From Cucumis sativus (taxonomy: Eukaryota; Streptophyta; Magnoliopsida; Cucurbitales; Cucurbitaceae), in contig NC_026661.2 of the NCBI RefSeq assembly GCF_000004075.3, forward strand, positions 21,914,307 to 21,978,306: a stretch of DNA of 64,000 nt, given 5' to 3'. Below, piece after piece: positions 25,499 to 35,262 of the stretch. Position numbers and translations under genes: made by a program. Under the pieces are notes generated by a model. That model searched no databases, had not been told where the DNA came from, and saw only the letters and a program-made list of their open reading frames with translations. Numbering within the stretch: the first letter of the stretch is position 1; the number at the start of each line of letters is the position of its first letter.

Positions 25499-28076
25499 AA
25501 TTTTAGACACCCTATTGGATTGCCCATAGAAATGAATGCCATTTAGAAACCCCCATGTCCTTCACAATAACATTTATTCTCAATTATTTTTCCTTTTCTT
25601 GCCAACCATATCATTTGACTTTCAAATTCTTAAACTATTTTATTTATATTCATAAAGTTTAGTGTAGTAATGCTTCCATAGTTTAATTAAAAAATAAATA
25701 AATTAAAGGATGATTTTCAATAAGTTGAAATTAATTAGGTTAAGTATCCACATCTTCATATCCAACTAAGAAAGAAAGAGCTAAGTTGGAATTTTAGTAA
25801 AATAAATAAATAAATATAGTATTTGATACCTTACTTATTACCTAAGTATTATTTTGCCTTTTAGACCAATGAGCAACATTTTCCCTTTCCCTCCTCTCAT
25901 ATACTTTCACAGTGAGATTGAAATCTATACTTTTACTTTCAATAAATTTAAATTTAGTTCACACCACTATTTTATTACTATTATTTTTTTATTTTTTTAT
26001 TTTTTTATTTTTTTTTATTGTAGAACCAACTTGAAATGAAAAATGGGATTTAAATATTATGGTGATATTTGAATTTAATATAAAGTAAATAGATATGGGT
26101 ATTAAAGTTAGCATAAATGGAGGATGACATATACATTTAATAAAGTCATATATGAACTATTAGTAATGATAGTTCCTTATTCTGTGATGCAGTGTTGATT
26201 GGTTCAAACAAGTAGTGTGAAACAAAAAAAATTAATTCATAAAAACATCACATCATCTTTCCATGATTCAATTTAAGTAATGCTACCTAGTAAGAAGGAC
26301 TCAATACAAATGTCTTTTATACATCAATACTTTCACAAGTAAAATGAATACATTTAATAGTCTAAATCATTTAAAATAATTATGATTGCTTTGGAAACTT
26401 CAAACTTATAAGTGAATCCATTTATACTTTTATCGAAAACCTCAAATCTGGCGTATGTATAGGCTTTTTCCAATATCAAATTAGTATATTACTAATAGAT
26501 AAAGGTAAATTTAATATAATATCTAAAATTCTCTCTTATATATAATATTGTATGGACTTGAACTCAAAACACCCAAAACAATACGTTTTTTTAAATTACT
26601 AATTCAATCCAAAAGCTTAAACTTATAGATGAAAAAAAAAAATGAAATATGAAAATCCAACGGGTAAAAATCAATATTAAATGAAGAGAAAACAACGACA
26701 TAAACACTTGTTCTGGTACCATCTTAAACTACCAATTGATCAAAGAAGACGTAACCTATATCTAACCATTGTCAAGTATTAAGCCGAAGGTAAAGAATTC
26801 AATCATCTATGAAGCTAAAAACACAAATATCAAAATCAGAAGACTAATTTAAGGTGAGAGAGGACTAAATTATATGAGATTAGTGGGAGGTGAGGTTATC
26901 AAATGGATAGAGATAGATGAATTGAATATGGAAATTGGAACCTAGAAAGTGGAGCCCAGAACATGAGTTCCCAAGATTAAAATTTTGGGGGAACGTGTTT
27001 CAGCTTTCAATATAGGTGGGTGGAAAAGGAAAAGGAAAAACAAAATGATATGACTAAATTACAAAAATAATAATCAAAATACTAAACTCATGAAATTAAA
27101 TACAATAAAATTATTGACATATATAATCAAAATCTCTCCAACTCAATTATTGGAAAGATTGGTACAGATGAGACTGAGCCAGATGGAATTAAAGGCAGCA
27201 CGACATGGAAAAAATAATAATAAAGAAAAGAAATGGAAGAAGGGCAATTCTAAAGTCCAAATGGCATGGAATGAATTAAGTTAATGGTGGATGGTACAAG
27301 AGAAGAGAAGAGAAGAGAAGAGATGAGTACTATTATTAAGAAAATTTCCAAAGAAGGGATTTGGGGATTGGAACTTGGAAGGGCGGCAGATAAAGAACAA
27401 GAGTGGACCATATTGCTTGGCGTTTTATAGGAAAATCTTGTCTTTAACCATGTAAACCCCTGCTTTCATGGTCTTCTCAGTCTCCCACGTGCCATTTCTC
27501 CCTTGCAAACATTTCTAATTTCTAAACCCACACTATTCCTATATATATATATATATATAAGTAATGTCGAGTAGAATTTAAAATATGGATAGAGGCAGGT
27601 TGGATGCCTATCAGGTAGGGCCGGTTAATGGAAGATAAGTTTAAATATGCTCGTAGACTTTTAAAATGTTTCATTTAATTTAAAAGAAAAATGAAAATTT
27701 ATATTCACAAGTGAAGAAGTGTCTTGACTAATTATAATGGATACTTCATTTGATCTTAAAATACTTTAGTGTCAAAGAAACTGGTGATAGCCACCATGGA
27801 GGGGTATGCATAGTTGGATTCTACAATTTGTAGCAAAAATACCTTTAGAAAGTTCTATTTTTCTGTAAAATATAATGAAAATTGACTCCACCACTAAGGT
27901 GCAACAACTGGAAGGCATGTGAGAAACTATCGGGGTCAAATTGAAAACTAAAGGTATTTTTGTAGACAATATAAAAGGCATTTAATAATATATTTGGTAA
28001 AAACAGATCGCCCTTGGGACACGAGACAAGGTTACCAAAATGGCATTCAAAGAATATCGTTTAACATTAAAGTACA

Positions 28077-28115
28077 CCCCCCCCCCCCCCCCCCAAAAAA
28101 AAAAAAAAAAAAAAA
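28077..28115. repeat. Adjacent homopolymers C18-A21
   Basis: Eighteen C residues are followed directly by twenty-one A residues. Such a junction is prone to slippage in replication, cloning and sequencing, so its length may be inaccurate. Confidence 0.9.
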
Positions 28116-29120
28116 GAAAGAGAGAAAAAGAGACAACGTGTGAATGGCTATGTCATCGCTGATTGCTCACAGAATGGATCAAGAAAAAGCCCAATCAATA
28201 AAGATAGACAGAGACGGGGGAGTGGACCAAGAGGTCCAATATACAAGAAGCAAGATGTTCATAAATTAGGTTGTGACCTATGTCAAATTTTCGGACAGCA
28301 AAACTGTTCGATCTAAATAAATGCAATTGGGAAATGGATTCGGGTTTAGACAGTTTGAGCTGTTGCCTTTTAGAAAACACAAAAAACTGTACACAATCAA
28401 ATACTTCCAAGTCTTATTTTGCTTATTTGATACATCAAACTATGAGTATATTATTTACGAAGAAATGAATGGGGTATGTTGGACTTGGGACTTGAGTTAT
28501 GTTTGGCTTTTCTAGGTTGTCGATGTTTTCAAATACAAAGAAAAGTGTAGGAAGAAGTTCAAAATGCCCATCTAAATACAGCTAAGACCTCTATAGGAGA
28601 AAATTTAAGTTCTCAAGATACAAAGGATTCCCTTTATCTTTCCCAAATTTTCAAGATACCAAGGATTCAACCTCTACATAAGAGAAAAATAGAGTAAAAG
28701 AATACGAGAGATGGCAATTACCAAGGCAAACTGATTCACTTGCATCCCTAATGACAGCCTTCCCTTTTCAGAGTTTGAAACTGATTAATGTAACAGAGGC
28801 TCTAGAAATGTTCCTTTTACGGATAAACACATTCAAGAGGCACTACTAATTCCGTTTTGGAAGCCTTGAAATGTGAGGCCTAAAATTCGAGATGACTCAA
28901 ACAGTGATGTTTATGTTGCTGAGTGGCACCTTTCATTACAAATTCCTTTTTTCGCAAACAACACATAAATATAGGCATATACTCACCATAAAAAGAACCA
29001 AGTATAAAAGGAAAACAATCCAACAGAAGGTGAAGGAAATGTGGGTTTTATTGGTTAATATACATATATAGTGGTACCCACACAAGTAAACATGACCTTG
29101 ATAGTGTTTCTATGATTTTT

Positions 29121-29300
29121 ATTTTTTTTTACTGAAACAAACTTTTCATTGATATAATGAAAAGAGACTATAGCTTAAGATACAAAGTTCGGAATGCAAA
29201 GATACAAGATGGTCTTTCTATGCTGATTACATACTTTAAACAGAATGCAAGACAGATCAAACATAGTCCAATTTTCATGTCAATCTTCAAACAGTTATTT
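29121..29300 (-). mobile_element. Candidate 3' end of a LINE-like retroelement
   Basis: A poly-T block at about 29121-29130 (poly-A on the minus strand) is joined to a sequence with actgaaacaaacttttcatt and ataatgaaaagagactatag. This resembles the poly(A)-adjacent ends of dispersed non-LTR-type plant repeats I recall, but the recall is not specific. No coding domain is present. It may equally lie within the 3' UTR of the small minus-strand gene just upstream. Confidence 0.3.
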
Positions 29301-29428
29301 TCCGGCTAATGTTTTCAAAGAACAAGGTAGATGACATGGAGTTGCATAATAAAAAGAAACTAAGAATCTAAAAAAGAAAGCAAACCTTATTACAGCATGG
29401 AGTCAACCTCTTCCTTGCTTTAAAGAAA

Positions 29429-30264
29429 CTAATGACTACCAGAATCCTTCTTGGGATGAATTGCTCCTACGAGGGCCTCAACCTCTTCCTTGACTCTTCC
29501 AAACACTCCGGGGGCCTTTACTTCATCAGCAGGCGTAGTCTCGTCAATATCATCGCTTCTTCCATGTGTTTCTTTGTGATGCCGTGGGGATTTATTACAG
29601 TGGATCACAGCCTCTATCTCTTCTTTCGCTCTCTCAAAAATATTGGGCGATTTTGGTTCTCTTTCTTCTCATGGCACCCCAAGAGGGGAAAAAAAAAGAG
29701 AGAGAGACATCATGTCAGTCAGCCAAAAACCTCGAGCAAAATCAAACTATGAATCTACAAAAGGAATTGGATCAACACCTTAACACACATAAGTTCGAAA
29801 TTCATACACTGAAAATAATTTGCTCTAGAAAACTTAAAGGAAAAGTATCACTTCAGAAATGACAACAGATTCCTTTTGCACTAAACATAATGCACATTAA
29901 ATCGGTCAATCCTAAATATATAAACCAGATAATGCTTTTAAATCAAACATTGCCTTACAAACAGCTAACCAATCAACGCCAATAATTACTGCAAATACGG
30001 ACTATCAAGTGTTTTCTAGCTCGATTGCACGACAATCACCAACAAGAAATCACTGGAAAAGCTGAAATACGTTATCAACTATATGCCACTGGATGATCTT
30101 TACTTAATGCAACGATTTGAAGCTCATTTTATTCCAGAAACAGCATAACATCAGAGCAATCAAAACAATAGTGCCAAAAATGAAGTTGATGAGAACGATA
30201 AAGAGATTGAAAATTTGGAAATACCTGAAGAAGAGCCTTTGATCTCAGTCTTCGACTCCTCCAT
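29429..30264 (-). CDS. Small conserved plant protein of unknown function, internal 16-aa repeat
   Basis: Two-exon minus-strand gene. Exon 1 is 30264-30225 (ATG, MEESKTEIKGSSS plus one base) and ends at donor ttcag|gtatt. Exon 2 is 29667-29429, ending in TAG. The join is in phase and gives 92 aa. The acceptor follows a pyrimidine tract (about 29685-29705) and is a tandem GAG/AAG pair, so a 91-aa form skipping one Glu is also possible. The protein is acidic and hydrophilic, with no signal peptide or membrane segment. It contains two related 16-residue stretches, KSPNIFERAKEEIEAV and KAPGVFGRVKEEVEAL, each predicted helical, separated by HHKETHGRSDDIDETTP, and ends HPKKDSGSH. I recall similar short uncharacterised plant proteins but no function. 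TGGGCC-type elements lie 170-220 bp upstream, as in housekeeping genes. Confidence 0.75.
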
Positions 30265-30433
30265 TTGAACTTTTCCGTGGGATTGATTAACCTGGTCTTA
30301 CTCTTGTGCCCGTTCGCTGGGTGGGCTGGACTATCGCTTTCCCCGTTTTCGATGAGGCAATAACGGGCGGTAGGGACGTAACGACAGTTCCAGCTGCGGG
30401 ACGACTTGTCGTTTCGTTCTATCTATATGTTAT

Positions 30434-30485
30434 AAAGCCCAATTTGGGCCCAATATTTAACATTTAGGACACTTACGGCCCAAAT
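30434..30485. promoter_or_regulatory. Site II (GCCCA/TGGGC) cluster upstream of the small gene
   Basis: Three copies of the GCCCA/TGGGC core occur: aaagcccaatttgggcccaa at 30434-30453 and cggcccaaat at 30476-30485. Such TCP-type site II elements mark plant housekeeping and proliferation-linked promoters. They lie 170-220 bp upstream of the ATG at 30264. Confidence 0.6.
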
Positions 30486-31921
30486 CAAGGAATGGGAAGC
30501 ACCTTCCAATTTATTATTATTATATTTTTAACAATTTTTCTTTAATGACAAAAGGAGAACATAAACGAAAGCTGATCTCAAAAAATAAAAGAAAGCCATC
30601 GATAATGGACGTTTTTCGAACCATCTTGTTTGAGAAACTATCATTTTATAAGTATTGAAAAGCAAACTCGTGAGTATTTAAGTTATAGTTGTAATCGATC
30701 TAAGTTTATGAACTAAATCATAATGTCGTGTTCAGAGGAGGAGGTCAATAAAAGCTTGAGCTTTAGTATCATATTTTACTTTTACTATTAGAAGATTTTT
30801 GAATGTGGATGAAAATGGAATAATTTTCTACTAGAAAAGAAAAGATAATATGCCTCAAGATCTTTAGAAACATCTTTATGGAAAGTAATTGTCTCACAAA
30901 GGTATAGTTGAATCCATCAATCTTGTATAACTTTTCAAAGCTAACATGATATGGGTATTAGAATCGTGAATAACTAAAACTGCATCGACGTTCACTTTGA
31001 AGGAGTGGAGAGAAAGATGAGACCCACAAGTAACATTTTGAATTAATTTGAAAGTAGTATTTGGCGAAGTAGAAGAACTATAAGGTAGCCAAAGATTGAT
31101 ATGAGATCCAAATGTTCCACCGCTTTTAGAGCCTATCAAATAAGGTTTGTGTCTATTTAGTTTCTTAAGAAAAAACAAATAATGAATCCATGTTTTTTTT
31201 TTAATATTTTGAAAAGTGTTTTAATACAACTATACATTAAAAGTTTATTGATTGATCATATATATATCAATTTTTTGCATAGTTGATTTATGTGCAACAG
31301 ACAAAAATCCAAAAGTCAAGAAGAAAGTCAAAAACAATTCATCGTCATTTTTTAGAGAAACTCATGATATTTTCTATCGTTCTTATGAAAATGTTTAGAA
31401 TGAAATTTGATCTAATGACCTTTTTTTTTGGATAAGTTAATTAGAATCTTTAATATTTTTTACGCAATACATGAAAGATAAGATTCAAAACTCTCACATC
31501 GACTCGTAATCACTATTAGTTGTAAATCACTTAAACTATACTCGTTTTTTAATTAGAAAGAACTCAAAAGTTAAGGTTAATTGTGGACAATGAATACGGC
31601 GTCGTTTCATCTTTTGATTAGATTAAGAAAATTAAGCGCCGGAAGGCATTTAAAATCGAATTAGTTATTTAAATTCCGTAGCCGTTACATTCCACATTGC
31701 AGCCTTTCGTTTTTCCCTTTTTCTCTTTTTCACTTTAGAGACTTTTCGAATTTCAAAATTTAAACGGCTCTTTCAATGGGAGCCCAGCTTCCCTCTTCCA
31801 TTTATTCAATCTCCACCAACGCCATTACTCAGTTTCTTCTTTCTTTTCTAGACTAGATTCCTTCCATTCACAAACTTCTAAAACCCTACAAATCTGCACA
31901 TTCTTATACAGACTGATTCTA
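30486..31921. other. Divergent intergenic region before the IQD gene
   Basis: AT-rich up to about 31560, with no supported gene apart from a possible retroelement scrap at 30894-31178. The last 200 bp (about 31680-31921) is pyrimidine-rich and probably contains the IQD promoter and leader, with tctaaaaccctac at about 31878. Confidence 0.5.
30894..31178 (-). pseudogene. Possible fragment of a retroelement RNase H-like region
   Basis: A minus-strand open frame of 94 codons includes NLWLPYSSSTSPNTTFKL and HSFKVNVDAVLVIHD. The FKVNVDA pattern recalls the start of the RNase H domain in plant non-LTR retroelement proteins (FKLNVDGA-type). The rest is unrecognisable and no flanking domains are seen. 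The assignment is weak. Confidence 0.22.
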
Positions 31922-34119
31922 ATGGGTTCTTCCAGAAGCTGGCTAAAATCTCTCATCAGTCACAAAAAGTCTCATCCAGTTACCGAGCAAGTAAGCCTTG
32001 CGTTTGCTTTGTTTGTCTGAAAATTCTATGCTCTGATTTTCATTTCGACGGATAATGACGTTTTTTGGGTGTGATTCTGTAGGAGAAAGTTGGGGATCGG
32101 AGCAAGAAGAAATGGAGGTTATGGAGGAGCTTGTCTGATGGGTATGGATCTTCGGGTAAAATTACGAAGAGGGGATTTTCTGAATCGACAGAATCGCACG
32201 ATTCAAAGCTTTTGGCTAACGCTGTGGCTGCTGTGGCTCGAGCTCCGTTGAAGGATTTCGTGGTTGTGAGGCAACATTGGGCTGCCGTTCGAATCCAGAC
32301 GACTTTTCGTGGCTTTTTGGTATATAGTACTCTTACCCACTTCTCTAAATCTGTAAGCATGGATTTGGAAATCTGGATTTTTAGGATTCCTTCATTTATT
32401 GTGTGCAGTTTGTTTTATTTTCTTCTCCTCTTCATAATGGGCACATGGTTGACTCTATATTCTTCATTTTCGTCAATTGGACTTTGGGCTAGGAGAAGTG
32501 ATGCAATCTTTCACTTAAACTTCACTAATTGCCGCTATTTTTGCTTTCAATTACATTTTCACTTTTCAGGGAAATTGTTGGAAGACAGGTCTTCTCACAT
32601 ACGTTAGAGACTTCTGTGTGAGCTAATGAGTGTGCCTTTCCCCCCCAAGGAGGATCTGCGCTTGGGACCTGGATGTGATACGATTTGAGTAGAACTATTC
32701 TGTGACTCTCCTTAGGAGTCGCCATTTTTTGACCCACTAGTTATTTCATAATTTACTACTCTTACACCATGACTTAAGTTTTTGGATTTAGTTGCGATTA
32801 AGTGGAGTTGGTTACCATGTGATCTGGTCTGCCTATAACTGTTGGAAATGCCTTGATTCCAGTAGGTTTGCAGGGAAATTGTTGGATTTTTTTTTTTCTG
32901 TAATAAAACTGTTCTTCCTTCGTTGGTGTAGGTGTAGCTAACATATTGGTAGTAAACTACTGTCTCACCGCTTCCGAGATGTGCATTTTTTTCGAAGTGT
33001 TTTGATAACATTCTTTGGTTTGTGTTCTGCAGGCAAGACGGGCTCTGAGGGCATTGAAGGCAGTGGTGAGGATTCAGGCCATATTCCGGGGTCGGCAAGT
33101 GAGGAAGCAAGCGGCTGTGACACTGAGGTGTATGCAGGCACTTCTCCGAGTTCAAGCCAGAGTTAGAGCGAGATCAGTTACCGCAGATGCTGACCAAGAA
33201 GAAGTTGATCCAATCAAACAGGCTGAGGCAAATTTCTGAAACTAACATGACTCCTGTTCCCGTTGTGAACTTCGAATTCTAAAACATTATAATGTTATTG
33301 TCTTGCAGAAGGGATGGTGTGACAGTCGGGGAACCGTGGAAGAAGTGAAAAACAAGCATCAAATGAGAAGAGAGGGAGCTGTCAAAAGGGAAAGAGCTCT
33401 TGCTTATTCCATCTTACAACAGGTAAGAAGAGTTGTCTAAATATACATTTTAGTCGTTTATTCTTTAAGATGGCTTGATTTAGTTCTCTAAATTTCTTCC
33501 TATTCAGAGATCAAAATCATGTGCTAGTCCAAATAGAGGCACGAGCAAACAAATGCTCCACCATAGGAAGTATGACAAGAATTACAAGCAACAGGATTGG
33601 GGTTGGTTAGACCGGTGGATGGCGGCCAAATCATGGGAAACTGGTTCATTGGACACTGTACCACCGGAAATGACACCGTTTTCTCGGAGAAGTGAAAACG
33701 TTTGCGGCTACTATCCAGACAGTGTTAGAACCAGAAAGAATAATGTCACAACAAGAATCTCGGCTCAACAACCCTCCTTTTCATCCAATCAAATTTCTCG
33801 TACTCCATCTTCCTCAGAGTCTGTATACGACGAATACTCTCCCTCCACATCATCCTCCTCCTCGGCACCAGTGGTAGCAACAGGTGAAGAGGAGGTGGGA
33901 AGCAAGCCAAGTTATATGTATCCCACGGTGTCCATCAAAGCAAAGCAGAGAACTTGCGGAGGAGGGGGCAAGAATTTACCAATCCCAGGCAGTGTGAGGA
34001 CAACGCCAGTTGAAAATCGAGAAACGAGCAACAGTACATGCTCTGAAAATTCAGGGAGGTTGTGTCGTGATATGTATCAAGAAGTGCCATTTGGGCGGCG
34101 AGATTGGGTTAGATGCTGA
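31922..34119 (+). CDS. IQ67-domain (IQD) calmodulin-binding protein
   Basis: Plant IQD family scaffold that binds calmodulin and usually associates with microtubules, plasma membrane or nucleus. Exons 31922-31990, 32083-32319, 33033-33227, 33309-33422 and 33508-34119, all phase 0, give a basic 408-aa protein. The IQ67 domain (about residues 85-152) contains [14 protein letters not shown], then [20 protein letters not shown] and [16 protein letters not shown], interrupted by a phase-0 intron at the family's conserved place. Further family motifs are [26 protein letters not shown] and [15 protein letters not shown]. The C-terminal part is Ser-rich and basic. Intron 3 (33228-33308) appears to start with GC, not GT: gctgag|gcaaat. 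Without this splice the frame stops at 33239. Intron 2 carries a 288-bp insertion between 16-bp direct repeats. Confidence 0.95.
32567..32886. mobile_element. Insertion flanked by 16-bp direct repeats in IQD intron 2
   Basis: cagggaaattgttgga occurs at 32567-32582 and again, unchanged, at 32871-32886, bracketing 288 bp. This looks like a target-site duplication of a mobile element. I see no matching inverted termini, no poly(A) end and no coding sequence, so the class is unknown. It lies wholly inside the intron. Confidence 0.4.
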
Positions 34120-34950
34120 AACAAGCCACCGTCGGTTTGCTGCGAGTGTTTGTGATCTGAATTTTCCATTTTTTTTCCCTTTCAGTTCAACAACTTGTTG
34201 TTCTTTTTTGTGTGGTTTTTGTGGGTGGTGTGGTGTGTTTGATATATACAACAAACCTTGTGATGGGTGACAAAGAGGAAGATGTATGTAATATTGATAC
34301 TCTAAATACAAAATACAAGCATTCACATTTTCTTTTTTCAAGTGTTTGCACATTTTAAGCTACTTTTTATTCAACCATTATAGGAACAACACAATATCAA
34401 TATTTCAAATACGTGTTCTTAAGATAGTGTGTGCATTTTCAAGGAGTCAATGTTTGTAAATTGTTTTGAAAAGAAGAATGATGATACACACCACATGTTT
34501 GTTAAGCTGTTTTTGTAATTTTCCAACTTCTTTTAATTCATTGATTTGTGTGTGTATTTTTAATTTAGATATCAAAGTTTAATTTATCAGTGAGAGTAGA
34601 TTGTATGATTCTTAACAAAAATATTCATATACATTTCATTAATATCAATTTTTAACTGTCAACTCGAGCTAAGCTTAACTAATTGTTTGTTGTCGACAAT
34701 AGATTTTGGGTTCAAATCCTTCACTATAGTTGTACTTAAATCAGTTATCCACCTCAATCAAAATTTATTAGTTAATAGATATTAGTTGTAAAACTACTTT
34801 AATCTATTACCCATTGCCAGCACGAGTTGAACTTAATTTACATCTAAGATCCCGAGTTCAAATCCCTGACTCTAATTGTACTTAAAAAGAAATTTTCAAA
34901 AAATAAAATATCAATCGTCACTGATTCAATAGTGGCTCAAACGATAGAAA
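34120..34950. other. Intergenic region with IQD 3' UTR and SINE-like units
   Basis: The IQD 3' UTR probably reaches about 34350. The rest is AT-rich and holds two tRNA-like SINE candidates (separate entry). Confidence 0.5.
34671..34888. mobile_element. Two tRNA-like SINE candidates in tandem
   Basis: Two similar blocks, about 34671-34740 and 34815-34888, each have an A-box-like part (gctaagcttaactaattg; gagttgaacttaatt) and a B-box-like part (gggttcaaatcc; gagttcaaatccc), followed by a shared tail near gttgtacttaaa / attgtacttaaa. The B-box form GGTTCAAATCC matches the Pol III consensus closely. No poly(A) or target duplication was confirmed. Confidence 0.4.
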
Positions 34951-35070
34951 AAGGCCCACAAAAAAGTATTTATTGGGCCAGCAGGTCCATGTCTTTCCGT
35001 ATTGAATTTGGACCCATATTTAATAAGTCCATTAAATGTATAAAGAACTTGATGGGCTGACGGCCCAACT
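34951..35070. promoter_or_regulatory. Site II cluster in the RNA-binding protein promoter
   Basis: aaggcccaca (34951-34960), attgggccag (34972-34981) and gatgggctgacggcccaact (35051-35070) give four TGGGC/GCCCA cores within 120 bp, about 190-310 bp upstream of the ATG at 35263. These elements are typical of constitutively expressed plant genes. Confidence 0.6.
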
Positions 35071-35262
35071 TTCTGATTTTTTTCAGAATGATAACTAATA
35101 AATCGGAATCATATCAATTCAAAACTGAAAACGATAGCTCTGTTTCCGCGCGAGAAGCCCTTCCTCTGTTAGGGTTTTACTTAGTAGAGGAGAAACATTT
35201 TGAAAAAAATAAACGGGTAGATTATAGTTTTCATAAATTAGTACAAAGAATTTCCGGCTTCA

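Larger units (their letters stand above)
23441..29120. other. Long AT-rich intergenic region
   Basis: No gene is supported. It holds microsatellites and simple repeats: CT-rich 23441-23520, (AT)n 23566-23591, a poly-T/CTT region 23845-23900, (TA)n 25467-25492, (AGAAG)n 27298-27320, (TA)n 27541-27559, and a C18/A21 run at 28077-28115. A G-box-like CCCACGTGCC lies at about 27485, about 50 bp before a TATA-like run, but no gene follows. Other short frames lack domains. Confidence 0.55.

Noticed and set aside
27541-27600. TATA-like run after a G-box (CCCACGTGCC at about 27485)
   Set aside because: No gene or open frame follows; the TATA is a (TA)n microsatellite.
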